Positions 43,105-53,314 are shown, counted from the first letter of the stretch. The stretch: DNA of 64,000 bases from Halorussus ruber (GCF_004765785.1 NZ_SBIT01000008.1:186001-250000); one strand, 5' to 3'. The notes: generated by a model not told the origin, from the letters alone. Numbers and translations are program-made.

Positions 43105-43367
43105 GGTAGTTTGTTCAGCCGGGCTTCTGCTGCGGTTGGTCAGTCGAGCGCATCCCCGGTGGAAAGCCCGGCCGAGCGCCTGTCTCTTGTCAGCCGGGCG
43201 AGCGTCCGCGCGGGAGGAGCGTCGAACGACGCCGCGGCGGCGCTCGACCGGTCGGCGTCGTCCCGGGTCTCGGGGACGCTCGGCGGGAAATCCGTGCCGA
43301 AACGGTCGAACTTGCGGGGACCGGCGGCCGACTCGTCCAATTATCATCTCCGAGAGACGAGGGCGGG

Positions 43368-43375
43368 TTTTATAT
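43368..43375 (+). promoter_or_regulatory. TATA box of cheW
   Basis: TTTTATAT, 34 bases before the cheW ATG; transcription would begin near 43398-43402. Confidence 0.55.
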
Positions 43376-43408
43376 TCTGGGGTTCGATGTTTTCAACGAG
43401 AGACCAGT

Positions 43409-43942
43409 ATGGAGGTAGAGCAGACCGACGCCGACCCCGGTGACGGAACCGATTCGGCCGACTCGCCCGAGGTCCGCGACGTGGAGACCCGACAGGTCGT
43501 GGAGTTCCGCCTCGGCGAGGACTACTGCGCGGTCGAAATCGACGAGGTGGACAGCATCGTGGAAATTAAGAAGGTCACGCGAATCCCCCGGACGCCCGAC
43601 TCCATCGACGGCGTGATGGACCTGCGCGGGGAGACCACCGCCATCATCAACCCCCGGACGTTCCTCGGTATCGAGGGCGAACCGCCCGAGCGCGACGAGC
43701 AGAACGTCCTCGTCCTCGACCGGGCCGACGACAAGCAGAAAATCGGGATTCGGGTGGACGAGGTGCTGGAGGTCACGACTTACCCCGAGGACAAAATCGA
43801 CGACGAGGAGGACCTCTCGGACCTCGACACGCGCGGGATTCAGGAGAGCGTCTCGCGGGGCATCATCCGAAAGCCCAACGGCGAGGGCCTCGACCTCGTG
43901 GTCTGGATCGACATCGACGCGATTATCGACCAACTGAAATGA
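43409..43942 (+). CDS. cheW: Chemotaxis adaptor CheW
   Basis: 177 residues. After an acidic N-terminus of about 30 residues the CheW SH3-like fold: VVEFRLGEDYCAVEIDEVDS, TRIPRTPDSIDGVMDLRGET and the NPRTFLG region. It couples transducers to CheA. First gene of the chemotaxis cluster but 111 bases before cheY, so it has its own promoter. Confidence 0.93.
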   Translation: MEVEQTDADPGDGTDSADSPEVRDVETRQVVEFRLGEDYCAVEIDEVDSIVEIKKVTRIPRTPDSIDGVMDLRGETTAIINPRTFLGIEGEPPERDEQNVLVLDRADDKQKIGIRVDEVLEVTTYPEDKIDDEEDLSDLDTRGIQESVSRGIIRKPNGEGLDLVVWIDIDAIIDQLK

Positions 43943-44053
43943 CTGCGCTCACTCAGTCGAGTCTCGGCCGGTTCGCAACGAGTACCGCTCGTGATAAGTA
44001 TAGGGGAGAATTTATTTCACCCCGTTTCAAATCAACCGCTTGGTGACTATCGC

Positions 44054-44416
44054 ATGGCTAAGAACGTGCTAATCGTAGACGACTCGGAGTTTATGCGGAA
44101 TCTACTTCGTGAGATTCTCGAAGAGGAGTTCGAAATCGCGGGCGAGGCCGAGAACGGCGTCGAAGCGGTCGAACTCTACGAGGAACACGACCCCAATCTC
44201 GTGATGATGGACATCGTGATGCCGATTCGTGACGGCATCGAGGCCACCTCCGAAATCAAGGAGGCCGACTCGGACGCCAACATCATCATGTGTACGAGTA
44301 TCGGGCAGGAAGAGAAGATGAAGGCGGCCATCAAGGCCGGTGCGGACGGCTACATCACGAAGCCATTCCAGAAACCGAGCGTGATGGACGCTATCGAGGA
44401 CGTTATCTCAGCATGA
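44054..44416 (+). CDS. cheY: Chemotaxis response regulator CheY
   Basis: 120 residues, single receiver domain. Acidic pocket VDDSEF at 8-13, phospho-aspartate in LVMMDIVMP (D53), the T/S switch in MCTSIG and lysine in ITKPF. In haloarchaea CheY-P signals to the archaellum motor through CheF and ArlCE, both encoded in this window. A GGTGA sequence 8 bases before the ATG may be a ribosome site. Overlaps cheB by 4 bases. Confidence 0.94.
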   Translation: MAKNVLIVDDSEFMRNLLREILEEEFEIAGEAENGVEAVELYEEHDPNLVMMDIVMPIRDGIEATSEIKEADSDANIIMCTSIGQEEKMKAAIKAGADGYITKPFQKPSVMDAIEDVISA

Positions 44417-45450
44417 CGCGGGCAGTCGTCGTCGATGACTCTCACTTCATGCGGACGGTCATCTCCGACATCCTCGAAGACGGCGGCATCGAAGTCGTCG
44501 CGCAGGCCAACGACGGCGAGGAGGGTGTCGAGGCGGTCCGGACCCACGACCCCGACGTCGTGACGATGGACGTCGAGATGCCTCGCATGGACGGCATCGA
44601 GGCCGTCGAGGAGATAATGGCGACGAACCCGACTCCCGTGTTGATGCTGTCGGCCCACACCGAAGACGGCGCGGAAGCGACGTTCGAGGCCTTGGAGAAG
44701 GGCGCGGTCGATTTCCTCGCCAAGCCGGGCGGCGAGGTCTCGACCGAAATCTCGGCCCACGGCGACGCCTTGGTCGAGAAGGTCAAGTCGGCGACCCGAG
44801 CCGACCCCTCGTCGGTCGACGACGTGGACACCACGACCGACGCCATCGAGGCCGACCACGGCTACGTCGAGAATCCGACGTTGGTCATCGGGGCCTCGAC
44901 CGGCGGGCCTCGGGTGGTCGAGCGCGTCCTGTCGAGTCTGCCCGCCGAGGCGAACTTCCGCGTGCTGGTCGTCCAGCACATGCCCGACGGGTTCACCGGG
45001 CGGTTCGCCGAGCGACTCGACGGTCGGAGCGAGTACGACGTGCGCGAGGCCACCGACGGGATGCGAATCACGGGCGGCGACGCCGTCGTGGCGAAAGGCG
45101 ACTACCACATGGAGGTCGCGGGCTACGGCAACGGACGCATTCGCCTGCGCCTCCAGCAGGAGGAGGCCCTCCACGGCGTGCGCCCGGCAATCGACGTGAC
45201 CATGGAGACGGCCGCCGAGAAGATAGACGGTCCCCTCACGGGCGTCGTCCTCACCGGCATGGGTTCGGACGGTGCCGAGGGCATCGAAGCCATCAAGGGC
45301 GCTGGCGGGGCGACGCTCGCTCAGGACGAAGAGAGTTGTTCCGTCTTCGGTATTCCGGCCAGAGCCATCGAGACCGGGTGCGTGGACGAAGTGCATTCGG
45401 CCGACGAGATGGGCAAGGCGATTCTCGACACGATTCGAGACAACGGGTGA
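44413..45450 (+). CDS. cheB: Protein-glutamate methylesterase CheB
   Basis: 345 residues. Receiver domain 1-115 (VVDDSHF, VTMDVEMPRMDG with the phospho-aspartate) and methylesterase domain from about 150: VIGASTGGPRVVERVL holds the catalytic serine, VVQHMPDGFTGRFAERL the histidine, and VVLTGMGSDGAEG the aspartate. It demethylates transducers, countering CheR for adaptation. Confidence 0.94.
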   Translation: MTRAVVVDDSHFMRTVISDILEDGGIEVVAQANDGEEGVEAVRTHDPDVVTMDVEMPRMDGIEAVEEIMATNPTPVLMLSAHTEDGAEATFEALEKGAVDFLAKPGGEVSTEISAHGDALVEKVKSATRADPSSVDDVDTTTDAIEADHGYVENPTLVIGASTGGPRVVERVLSSLPAEANFRVLVVQHMPDGFTGRFAERLDGRSEYDVREATDGMRITGGDAVVAKGDYHMEVAGYGNGRIRLRLQQEEALHGVRPAIDVTMETAAEKIDGPLTGVVLTGMGSDGAEGIEAIKGAGGATLAQDEESCSVFGIPARAIETGCVDEVHSADEMGKAILDTIRDNG

Positions 45451-45456
45451 AAAGAC

Positions 45457-47757
45457 ATGGAAGATTACATACAGGACTTCATACGCGAGAGCGAAGAGAA
45501 CGTCACGGAGTTGAACAACTCGCTACTCGAACTCGAAGACGACCCCGGCGACGAGGCCGCGATGGACTCGATTTTCCGGACCGCCCACACGCTGAAGGGT
45601 AACTTCGGCGCGATGGGTTTTCAGGACGAGAGCGACCTCGCGCACGCCATCGAGGACCTGCTGGACGAGATTCGGCAGGGTCGCATGGAGGTCACGCCCG
45701 AAATCATGGACCTCGTGTTCGCTGGCGTGGACGAAATCGACCGGGCGCTGAGCCAAATCGAGGAGGACGGCGAGTCCGACATCGACCCCGAGGACATCAT
45801 CACCGAAATCCGGGGCGTCATCGAGAACGGCGGCGCGGGCGGCGAGGGCAACGCCGACGAGAGCGACGCCGCGGACGCGACCGCCGAGGACGCCGACGCG
45901 AACGCTGATTCCGGCGCAGACCTCGACGCGGTGCCGGTAGACGACTTCTCGGACCCCGCCGCGCTGGCGAACGCCGACGGCGAGGTGTTCCACGTCGCGG
46001 TGGACATGGGCGACCCTCAGATGAAGGGCGTGGACGCGATGTTCGCGCTCGAAGGACTGGAGGAGAATCTGGACCTCCTCGGCACAGTCCCGGAGGTCGA
46101 CGCCATCAACGACGGCGAGTACGAGGACGGCTTCGACGCCTTCGTCGCGGCCAGCGGGGCCGACGAAGTCGAGTCGGTCGTCGCCGCGGTCGGCAAAATC
46201 GACGGCGGCGTCGTCACCGCGCTCGACGCGGACGCCATCGAGGCGACCGGCGCAGGCGCGAGTGGCACGACAGACGAGGCAGACGAAACGGCCGCGGCGT
46301 CCGAATCGGACGCCGCGGAGGCCGTAGACGGCGCAGACGGCGCGGACGCCGAGGAAACGGCGGACGCGACCGAGGACTCCTCGGCGGAGGCCGACGCGGG
46401 CGGCGACTCGACCGCGGAGAGCGACGACTTCACCGACGCCGACGTGGTGGACGCCGACGACCAGTCGGACGACGGTGCGACCGACTCCGGTAGCGCCAGC
46501 AGTTCCGGCAGTTCGAGTAGCTCCAGCAGTTCGAGTAGCTCCGGCAGTTCCAGTAGCTCCAGCAGTTCCAGCGACTCCGACGGGTCGGGTGACTCCGGCG
46601 GCGCGACCACCGACGGCGTCGAGGAGATTCAGTCGGTGCGCGTGGACGTCGACCAGCTAGACGACCTGCACGGACAGGTCGAGCAGTTGGTCACGAGCCG
46701 AATCAAGCTCCGGCGGTCGGTCGAGCAGGCCCAACTCGACAGCGCCGAGGACCACCTCGACGAGCTGGACAAGATTACCTCCAGTCTTCAGGACACCGTG
46801 ATGGACATGCGGCTGGTGCCCTTGAAGAAGGTGGTCAACAAGTTCCCGCGGTTAGTTCGTGACCTCGCGCGCGAGCAGGAGAAGAAGATAGACTTCGAGA
46901 TGGAGGGCACCGACATCGAGTTGGACCGCACCATCTTGGACGAAATCAGCGACCCGCTGATGCATCTGCTCCGGAACGCGGTGGACCACGGCATCGAACC
47001 GCCCGAGGAGCGCGAAGCGGCGGGCAAGCCCCGCGAGGGGTCGATTCGGCTTCGCGGCTTCCGAGAGCGCGACCGCGTGACCATCGAGGTCGAGGACGAC
47101 GGCGGGGGCATCGACCCCGACGCCATCCGGACGAAGGCGGTCGAGAAGGGCGTCATGACCCGCGAGGAGGCCGAGAAACTCAGCACCGAGGAGGCCCAGA
47201 AGCTCATCTTCCACGCCGGGTTCTCGACAAACGACCAAGTGACCGACGTGAGCGGTCGGGGCGTCGGGATGGACGTGGTCCAGGACACCGTCTCGCGTCT
47301 CGACGGGGAAATCGGCATCGACAGCACGCCCGGCGAGGGCACGACGATCAGCCTCTCGCTGCCGGTCACGGTCGCCATCGTCAAGGTGCTGTTCGTCCAG
47401 TCCGGCGACGAGGAGTACGGCATCCCCATCAAGAACGTGGACGAGATTCGCCGGATGGAGGACGTCCAGACCGTCGAGGGCGAGGAAGTCGTCACCCACG
47501 ACGACACGGTCTACCCCCTCGTGCGCCTCGGCGACGCGCTGAACGTCCCCGGCGAGACTCGGAACGGCGACGGCATGCTGGTCCGGGTCAAGGAGTCCGA
47601 GCGCAAGGTGGCGATTCACTGCGACGCGGTCAGCCGCCAGGAAGAGGTCGTCGTCAAGCCGTTCGAGGGCATTCTGTCGGGCATCCCCGGTCTCTCGGGT
47701 GCCGCGGTCCTCGGCGAGGGCGACGTGGTGACGATTCTCGACGTGGAGACCCTGTAA
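45457..47757 (+). CDS. cheA: Chemotaxis histidine kinase CheA
   Basis: 766 residues. P1 (Hpt) with AHTLKGNF (H44); an acidic/Ala region; a predicted P2-like segment (about 175-270); then a Ser/Gly linker of about 30 residues at 348-376; dimerisation and HATPase domains with HLLRNAVDHGIEPPEER, EDDGGGIDPDAI and GRGVGMDVV; and a C-terminal CheW-like domain. The poly-serine linker is unusually long. It phosphorylates CheY and CheB. Confidence 0.95.
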   Translation: MEDYIQDFIRESEENVTELNNSLLELEDDPGDEAAMDSIFRTAHTLKGNFGAMGFQDESDLAHAIEDLLDEIRQGRMEVTPEIMDLVFAGVDEIDRALSQIEEDGESDIDPEDIITEIRGVIENGGAGGEGNADESDAADATAEDADANADSGADLDAVPVDDFSDPAALANADGEVFHVAVDMGDPQMKGVDAMFALEGLEENLDLLGTVPEVDAINDGEYEDGFDAFVAASGADEVESVVAAVGKIDGGVVTALDADAIEATGAGASGTTDEADETAAASESDAAEAVDGADGADAEETADATEDSSAEADAGGDSTAESDDFTDADVVDADDQSDDGATDSGSASSSGSSSSSSSSSSSGSSSSSSSSSDSDGSGDSGGATTDGVEEIQSVRVDVDQLDDLHGQVEQLVTSRIKLRRSVEQAQLDSAEDHLDELDKITSSLQDTVMDMRLVPLKKVVNKFPRLVRDLAREQEKKIDFEMEGTDIELDRTILDEISDPLMHLLRNAVDHGIEPPEEREAAGKPREGSIRLRGFRERDRVTIEVEDDGGGIDPDAIRTKAVEKGVMTREEAEKLSTEEAQKLIFHAGFSTNDQVTDVSGRGVGMDVVQDTVSRLDGEIGIDSTPGEGTTISLSLPVTVAIVKVLFVQSGDEEYGIPIKNVDEIRRMEDVQTVEGEEVVTHDDTVYPLVRLGDALNVPGETRNGDGMLVRVKESERKVAIHCDAVSRQEEVVVKPFEGILSGIPGLSGAAVLGEGDVVTILDVETL

Positions 47758-47759
47758 CT

Positions 47760-48374
47760 ATGAGCCGAGGTGACGATAGAAACTTGCACGTTGACATTCG
47801 AAAGCTGAACCTGTTCAACCAAATGGCCAAGGAGGGAGCCAACACGGTCGCCAGCCATCTCAACCAGATGACTGGGATGGAGACCGAGATGGAGATTACC
47901 AAAATCAACTTCCTCGAAATCGACGACATCAAGACCCACGTCGGCCACGAGAAGCAGGTCGGCACGCACATCGAACTCGTCGAACCGCCCCACGGCTACA
48001 TCCTGTTCCTGTTCAGCGCGAGCAGCGCGAAGAAACTCGCCCAAGGGATGCTCCCCGGTAGCGCAGACCCCTCCTCGAAGGGATTCAGCGACATGGAACG
48101 GTCCGCCGTCCAGGAGATCGGCAACATCATGACGAGTGGCTTCATCGACGGCTGGGCCAACGTCCTGAACACGACCATCGACATCTCGACGCCGAAGTTC
48201 ACCTACGGCGCGGGGTCGAAGATGGTGGACAACCTCGTCGGCAGTCGGCGCGACGACATGGCGCTCGTGTTCGACTCTCGCGTCCACGCGCGCGAGGCCG
48301 ACGTGGAGGTCAAAGTCTACACCTTCCCCGAACTGGAGGAACTCGTCTCGCTGATGAAGCAGATAGAGATGTGA
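47760..48374 (+). CDS. cheC: CheC-family CheY-P phosphatase
   Basis: 204 residues, one CheC domain. The phosphatase motif (E...N) is present once as DMERSAVQEIGNIMTSGF (about 110-128). Later parts (GWANVLNTTIDISTPKF) match the family. Starts 2 bases after the CheA stop. It removes phosphate from CheY-P. Confidence 0.9.
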   Translation: MSRGDDRNLHVDIRKLNLFNQMAKEGANTVASHLNQMTGMETEMEITKINFLEIDDIKTHVGHEKQVGTHIELVEPPHGYILFLFSASSAKKLAQGMLPGSADPSSKGFSDMERSAVQEIGNIMTSGFIDGWANVLNTTIDISTPKFTYGAGSKMVDNLVGSRRDDMALVFDSRVHAREADVEVKVYTFPELEELVSLMKQIEM

Positions 48375-48753
48375 CACCCTCACCCACCGTAAACGGCGGG
48401 GCTTCCTGCACAGCAGGAACGTCCTACAGCGGAGGTTTCGGAACCAGACTCCTCGGACCTCAAGCGGGTGGTTCTCACCCTCGAATCCGAGGCGTTCCGC
48501 GGCCCTGTCACGGGGGCACCCATCTCCGGCCGAGTCATCGACACACGGTTTCTCGGTGTGGCTCTCTCCGCCGAAGTCACCCGGCGAGGAACCGGGCGAA
48601 GATGGCTTCATGTCGTGTCGCGCGACACAGTACAACCGTGCCATCTATCGATATGTCAACAATGAACTTCAGCCTACCGATTCACACGATAGCACAGATC
48701 GTCAAGCGCATTCCTCCCTGCCGTAAACGGCTGGGTTTCCTGCTTACAGCAGC
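48375..48753 (+). mobile_element. Small insertion (PATE/MITE-like) within the che operon
   Basis: 379 bases without gene between cheC and the next gene, while neighbouring che genes are nearly touching. Both ends carry a related palindromic unit: CCGTAAACGG then CGGGGCTTCCTGCACAGCAG at 48387-48416, and CCGTAAACGG then CTGGGTTTCCTGCTTACAGC at 48721-48750. Such subterminal palindromes resemble IS200/IS605-derived miniature elements of haloarchaea. It ends 3 bases before the downstream ATG. Confidence 0.6.
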
Positions 48754-49926
48754 ATGAACGTGGACATCGAATCGCTGGGAACCTTCAGTCGAACCGCACA
48801 GGAGGGTGCCGAGCGGGCCGCCGAGAACCTCACCGGGATGACCGGTATCGATGCGTCGGTGGACGTGACCGAGGTGACGCTGGCGTCGGCCGACGACCTC
48901 GCTCGCGCCGACGAGCGCGTCGGCATCGCCATCGACTTCGAGGGCGGCATCGACGGCACGAGCCTGCTGACCTTCTCCTACGAGAGCGAGGAGACCCTCC
49001 TGGACACCCTGCTTCCCGGCGAGGGGTTGGACGAGAGCGCGGTCGCCGAAGTCGGCAACGTCGTCACCAGCGGGTTCATCGGCGGGTGGGCCGACCACCT
49101 CGAGACGACCATCGACATCACGCCGCCCGAGTACGTCGAGGGGACCGGCGAGGAGCTCCTCGATTCGGTCGGGTTCGAGCGCGAGCGAGCCTTCGTCTTC
49201 CGGAGCGAGGTCAGCGCGGTCGGCGAGGAGTTGGACGTGGAGTTTCACATGTTCCCCGACGACGACTCGATGCGCGAGATGCTGACCGGCGGCGAGGAAC
49301 AAATCCCTATCGAGAAGCTGACGACCCTCCGCGAGATGGCCGGGGCCGGTGCCAGGACCGCCTCCGAGAGCGTCTCGGCGATGACGGGCATCGACACCGG
49401 GGTCGACATCACGCAGTTGAGTTTCGTCCCGGTCGAGACCGTGCCCGGCGAGTTGGCCGACCGGAAACACGTCGGGGTCGTCCTCGAATTCGAGGGCGTC
49501 CTCGGGGGCTACATCCTCATCCTGTTCGACGAGGCGTCGGCCCGCGAGGTCGTCACCGCGCTCGTGCCCGGCACCGACGAGGTCGAATCGTTCGAGGGCC
49601 GAGAGCGCTCGGCGATGAAGGAAATCGGCAACGTGATGACCAGCAGTTTCATCGACGGCTGGGCGAACGTCTTGGACACGACCATCGACATCTCGCCGCC
49701 CCAGTTCGTCCACGACATGGGCCGGGCGGTCGCGGAGTCGGTCGTCGCGCGCCTCGGCCAGCGACAGGCGTTCGCCTTCCTGTTCGACGCGACCCTCCGG
49801 GCGGACGACCGGGAGTTCGACTGCGAGATCTACGCCATCCCGGACAAGAGCGGCCTGCAAGCCGCGCTCGAAGACTTGGACCCCGACGCGACTGCCGAAC
49901 GAACAACGAAAGCAGGGTCGCTATGA
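48754..49926 (+). CDS. CheC-family protein with two tandem domains
   Basis: 390 residues: two CheC domains in tandem (about 1-185 and 195-375). Motif 1 is ESAVAEVGNVVTSGF and motif 2 is ERSAMKEIGNVMTSSF, both with the catalytic E and N. It is a second CheY-P phosphatase or a CheD partner. The start lies directly after the insertion, so its original leader has been replaced. Overlaps cheD by 4 bases. Confidence 0.88.
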   Translation: MNVDIESLGTFSRTAQEGAERAAENLTGMTGIDASVDVTEVTLASADDLARADERVGIAIDFEGGIDGTSLLTFSYESEETLLDTLLPGEGLDESAVAEVGNVVTSGFIGGWADHLETTIDITPPEYVEGTGEELLDSVGFERERAFVFRSEVSAVGEELDVEFHMFPDDDSMREMLTGGEEQIPIEKLTTLREMAGAGARTASESVSAMTGIDTGVDITQLSFVPVETVPGELADRKHVGVVLEFEGVLGGYILILFDEASAREVVTALVPGTDEVESFEGRERSAMKEIGNVMTSSFIDGWANVLDTTIDISPPQFVHDMGRAVAESVVARLGQRQAFAFLFDATLRADDREFDCEIYAIPDKSGLQAALEDLDPDATAERTTKAGSL

Positions 49927-50474
49927 GCATGACGACTGAACACCAACCCCCGACCGAAGATACCTCTCCGGCCGAAGATGCCGATTCGAACGAAGACACC
50001 CCCGGCAGGGTGCGGGTCGGGGTCGCGGAGCTCGCGGTCGCAACCGGCGATACGCGACTCACGACCAGCGGTCTCGGCTCCTGCGTCGGGGTTGCGGTCG
50101 CGGACCCGCCCGCCGGAATCGCCGGACTGGCCCACGTCATGCTCCCCGAACCGACCTCCGGGACCGAGGCCAAGCCCGCCAGGTCGATGGCCCGCGGCGT
50201 CGAGCGACTGGTCGACGCGGTCGAAGACGCTGGCGGACACCCCGACCGCTTGGAGGCCAAAATCGCTGGCGGAAGCCGGATGCTGGACTTCTCGGGCGTC
50301 AGCGAGGGCGTCGGCGAGCGCAACGTCGAGTCGGCCCGCGAGGCGCTTTCCGACCACGGCGTGGCGATAGTCGCCGAGGACGTCGGCGGCGGCCACGGGC
50401 GGTCGCTGGAGGTCGTCCCCGAGACCTGGACCCTGACCGTGACGAGCGCCCACGAGGGGGTCGAGGACCTGTGA
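49923..50474 (+). CDS. cheD: Receptor glutamine deamidase CheD
   Basis: 183 residues. After an acidic N-terminus, [15 protein letters not shown] and [15 protein letters not shown] give the catalytic cysteine (C54), GLAHVMLPE the histidine, and [11 protein letters not shown] the later conserved loop. It deamidates transducer glutamines and binds CheC. Start overlaps the stop of the preceding gene (ATGA). Confidence 0.92.
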   Translation: MSMTTEHQPPTEDTSPAEDADSNEDTPGRVRVGVAELAVATGDTRLTTSGLGSCVGVAVADPPAGIAGLAHVMLPEPTSGTEAKPARSMARGVERLVDAVEDAGGHPDRLEAKIAGGSRMLDFSGVSEGVGERNVESAREALSDHGVAIVAEDVGGGHGRSLEVVPETWTLTVTSAHEGVEDL

Positions 50475-51295
50475 CGCCCGACGACGAGGCGTTCGACCGA
50501 CTCCTCGACTACGTCGAGACGGACCTCGGGTTCGCCACGAGTTACTACGACGACTCGTACCTCGACCGGCGGGTCTCCTCGCGGATGCGCCGGACCGACG
50601 CCGAGGGGTACGCCGAGTACCACGAACTGCTCCGAGAGGACGAGCGCGAGCAGGAGGCGCTGCTGGACGCCTTCTCGGTCAACGTCACCAGTTTCTTCCG
50701 AAATCCCGAGGTCTGGGAGGAGGTCCGCGAGGTTCTGCGGACGCTCTCGGCCGAGCGCGACCGACTGCGGCTCTGGAGCGCGGCGTGTTCTGACGGTCGG
50801 GAACCCTACTCGCTGTCGATGCTCGCGCTGGACGACCCCGAGGTCGACGACGCCAGCATCGAGATTACCGCGACCGACATCGACGAGGAGATTCTGGCGG
50901 CCGCCCGGCAGGGCGTCTACGAGAACACGCGCACGACCGACATCGGCGAGCAGCTCGCGCCCCTCGAAGAGTACGAACGCTACGTCGAGCGCGAGGGCGA
51001 CCAGTTCGCGGTCGCCGACGCCGTCAAGGAGTTGGTCTCCTTCGAGCGCCACGACCTCATCAACGGCGACCCCAAGTCGAACTTCGACCTCGTGGTGTGT
51101 CGCAACCTGTTCATCTACATCGACGCCGAACACAAGCTTCCGATTCTGGAGACCGTCTCGAAGTCCCTCGCGGAGGGCGGCTATCTCGTCATCGGCAAGA
51201 CCGAGACGCTCCCCGACACGCTCAAACCGGCCTTCGACCCGGTCGCCCGCAGGCTCCGTATATACCGGAAATCTGATAGTATATCAATCCAGTAG
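50471..51295 (+). CDS. cheR: Chemotaxis methyltransferase CheR
   Basis: 274 residues from a GTG overlapping the cheD stop (GTGA). N-terminal helical domain with SSRMRRTD, then the SAM-dependent fold: [39 protein letters not shown] and [14 protein letters not shown]. It methylates glutamates of transducers with SAM. Confidence 0.94.
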   Translation: MTPDDEAFDRLLDYVETDLGFATSYYDDSYLDRRVSSRMRRTDAEGYAEYHELLREDEREQEALLDAFSVNVTSFFRNPEVWEEVREVLRTLSAERDRLRLWSAACSDGREPYSLSMLALDDPEVDDASIEITATDIDEEILAAARQGVYENTRTTDIGEQLAPLEEYERYVEREGDQFAVADAVKELVSFERHDLINGDPKSNFDLVVCRNLFIYIDAEHKLPILETVSKSLAEGGYLVIGKTETLPDTLKPAFDPVARRLRIYRKSDSISIQ

Positions 51296-51417
51296 TTCGA
51301 GGCATGAAAGCGGTTTCAGAAGCTCTCTGTGGGTATTTGACGGTCGTCTGACGGGCAGTATCAGAGTTGATAACTCAGGGGGAAGATTAATGTGCTGGAA
51401 GTTCGCTGTTGTCGATA

Positions 51418-52881
51418 ATGAAACTTATCGGTCTCAGCGACCAGTTCGTTTACCTCCTCGGGACGGGCATGGTCGGCATGGGAATCATGGATTTCATGGA
51501 CGAAGAGGAGGGTGAGAGCGCCGACGCCGAAGGCAACGGTGGCGGTGGCGATGACGACCTCTTCGGCGACGGTATGGGCGGCGACGGTATGGGCGGCGAC
51601 GGTATGGGCGGCGACATGGGCGGCGAGATGGACGACGATTTCGGCGGGATGGACGACGGAATGGGGATGGACGACGGGATGGACGACTGGGCCGACGGCG
51701 GCGACGACGAGTTCGCCATGGGCGGCGAAGGGGGTTCGGGACCGACCCAAGAGCTAGAGAACCGAATCGACGAACTCGAAAACGAAGTCGCCGAAATCTC
51801 CTCGACGGTCGGCACGGTCCGGAGCGAGAACGAGCAGATCAGCTCCAAAGTGGACGAGACCGAGGAGAACGTCCGCAAACTGCTGGAAATCTACGAGATG
51901 GTCACCCGCGGCGTCAACCCGTTCGTGGACGACGTCCAGCAGGGCGGCATGGGTGGTGGCGGCGGAGCCTTCGGCGGGGGCGAGGCCGGCGGCGACGGTG
52001 GCTTCGGCCTGTTCGACGAGGACGACGAGGAAGAAGAGGAAGAAGACCTCAACGAGGACATCGCCGACGCCGAGGCCGAGAGCTTCTTCGACGACGACTT
52101 CGACGAGGAAGAAGAGGAGTTCGAAGACGAAGACGACGAGATGGGCGAGATGGACGACGAGTTCGCGGACGACGACTTCGAGGACGACGACTTCGAGGAC
52201 GAGGCGGCCGACGGACTCGGCTTCGACTCGCCCGACGAAGGGATGGGCGACGACCTCGAGATGGACGCCGACGACGACGCGGACGACGACGGCGGGCAGG
52301 CCGGTGGCTCGACGTTCGCGGAACTCAAAGAGGAGTACGAGTCCGGCGAGGCCGACTGGGCCGAAGAAGAGGAGGGCGCACCCGAGGACGCCCAACCCGA
52401 ACCAGACCCGGAGCCGGAACCGACGCTCGAGACCGAACCCGAGGAACCGGCAGACGGCGACTTCGAGTTCGAGGAGCCGGCCGATACCCAGCCCGCGAAG
52501 TCCGCCGCGTCGAACGGTCGGGGCGGCAATCCGTACCTCGCGGAGCTACCGGACGGCTACGTCTCGGACCTCGTGGTGATGGAGTGGCTGGAGTTCCTCG
52601 TCGAGGAGTTCGGTCCCGAGGACGCGGTGCGCTCCATCGAGTACTACGGCGACATCGGATGGATCAGCGAGTCGGTCGAGGAGGAGCTTCTGGCGTTCGT
52701 GAGCGGATTCGCAGACGTGGATTCGGTCGATACCGAGGAGACCGGACCTGCGTCACTCGAAATCGACGACCACATCCAGAGCCTCACCTTCCTGAGCCAG
52801 CTGACCGGCGACGCTGTGCAGCGGAAAATCGTCCAACACTGTGCGCAGATTCGAGGTGGGCGTGATGGGATTCAGCGTTAG
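51418..52881 (+). CDS. Archaellum protein ArlCE (fused FlaC/FlaE)
   Basis: 487 residues. N-terminal hydrophobic patch (LSDQFVYLLGTGMVGMGIMD), a Gly/Met/Asp repeat region (five-residue GDGMG units), coiled coil (NRIDELENEVAEISSTVGTV), a long acidic region, and the C-terminal FlaD/E domain (LAELPDGYVSDLVVMEWLEF ... ISESVEEELLAFV). ArlCE receives the CheY-CheF signal at the motor. No separate ArlD follows. ATG at 51418 is chosen over TTG at 51409. Confidence 0.9.
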   Translation: MKLIGLSDQFVYLLGTGMVGMGIMDFMDEEEGESADAEGNGGGGDDDLFGDGMGGDGMGGDGMGGDMGGEMDDDFGGMDDGMGMDDGMDDWADGGDDEFAMGGEGGSGPTQELENRIDELENEVAEISSTVGTVRSENEQISSKVDETEENVRKLLEIYEMVTRGVNPFVDDVQQGGMGGGGGAFGGGEAGGDGGFGLFDEDDEEEEEEDLNEDIADAEAESFFDDDFDEEEEEFEDEDDEMGEMDDEFADDDFEDDDFEDEAADGLGFDSPDEGMGDDLEMDADDDADDDGGQAGGSTFAELKEEYESGEADWAEEEEGAPEDAQPEPDPEPEPTLETEPEEPADGDFEFEEPADTQPAKSAASNGRGGNPYLAELPDGYVSDLVVMEWLEFLVEEFGPEDAVRSIEYYGDIGWISESVEEELLAFVSGFADVDSVDTEETGPASLEIDDHIQSLTFLSQLTGDAVQRKIVQHCAQIRGGRDGIQR

Positions 52882-53314
52882 CGGCGCGACTGCAATCCTG
52901 TTCCTCGGGATGTTCATCAGCTTCGGCGTCGCGTACACCGCGGCGAGCAACGGGTTCGAGCAGGTTCACGGAGCCTACGAACAGAACGTCGACGAGGAGC
53001 TGACCCGCCAGAACACGGCAATCTCGTTCAACCACACGAAGGTCGCAAACGAGGGCAACCAGTTGTACCTGAACCTGACTGTCAACAACACGGGGTCGGA
53101 ACCCCTGTCGGTTGATGACACCGACATTCTTATAGATGGAAATTACATCAGTCCCACGAGCAGTAAAATGGTGACGTCGGAAGTGGACGGAAACAGCACT
53201 ACTAACCTTTGGCTCCCCGGCGAGACGTTCCGCGTCGAAGTCGAGGTCGAGACCGAACCCGGGCGGGTGAAGGTCGTGACCGGACCGGGCGTCTCCGCGA
53301 CGGAGGTGGTGTGA
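52865..53314 (+). CDS. flaF: Archaellum stator protein ArlF
   Basis: 149 residues. One N-terminal membrane helix (ATAILFLGMFISFGVAYTAA), then an extracellular Ig-like beta domain (GNQLYLNLTVNNTGSEPLSV). With ArlG it forms a complex that meets the S-layer and lets the motor push. Overlaps the arlCE stop by 17 bases. Confidence 0.9.
   Translation: MGFSVSGATAILFLGMFISFGVAYTAASNGFEQVHGAYEQNVDEELTRQNTAISFNHTKVANEGNQLYLNLTVNNTGSEPLSVDDTDILIDGNYISPTSSKMVTSEVDGNSTTNLWLPGETFRVEVEVETEPGRVKVVTGPGVSATEVV

Noticed and set aside
43103-43408. Extension of cheW upstream through the repeat tail
   Set aside because: The extra residues are Arg/Ser-rich translation of repeat copy 8's tail; the TATA box at 43368 places the start at 43409.
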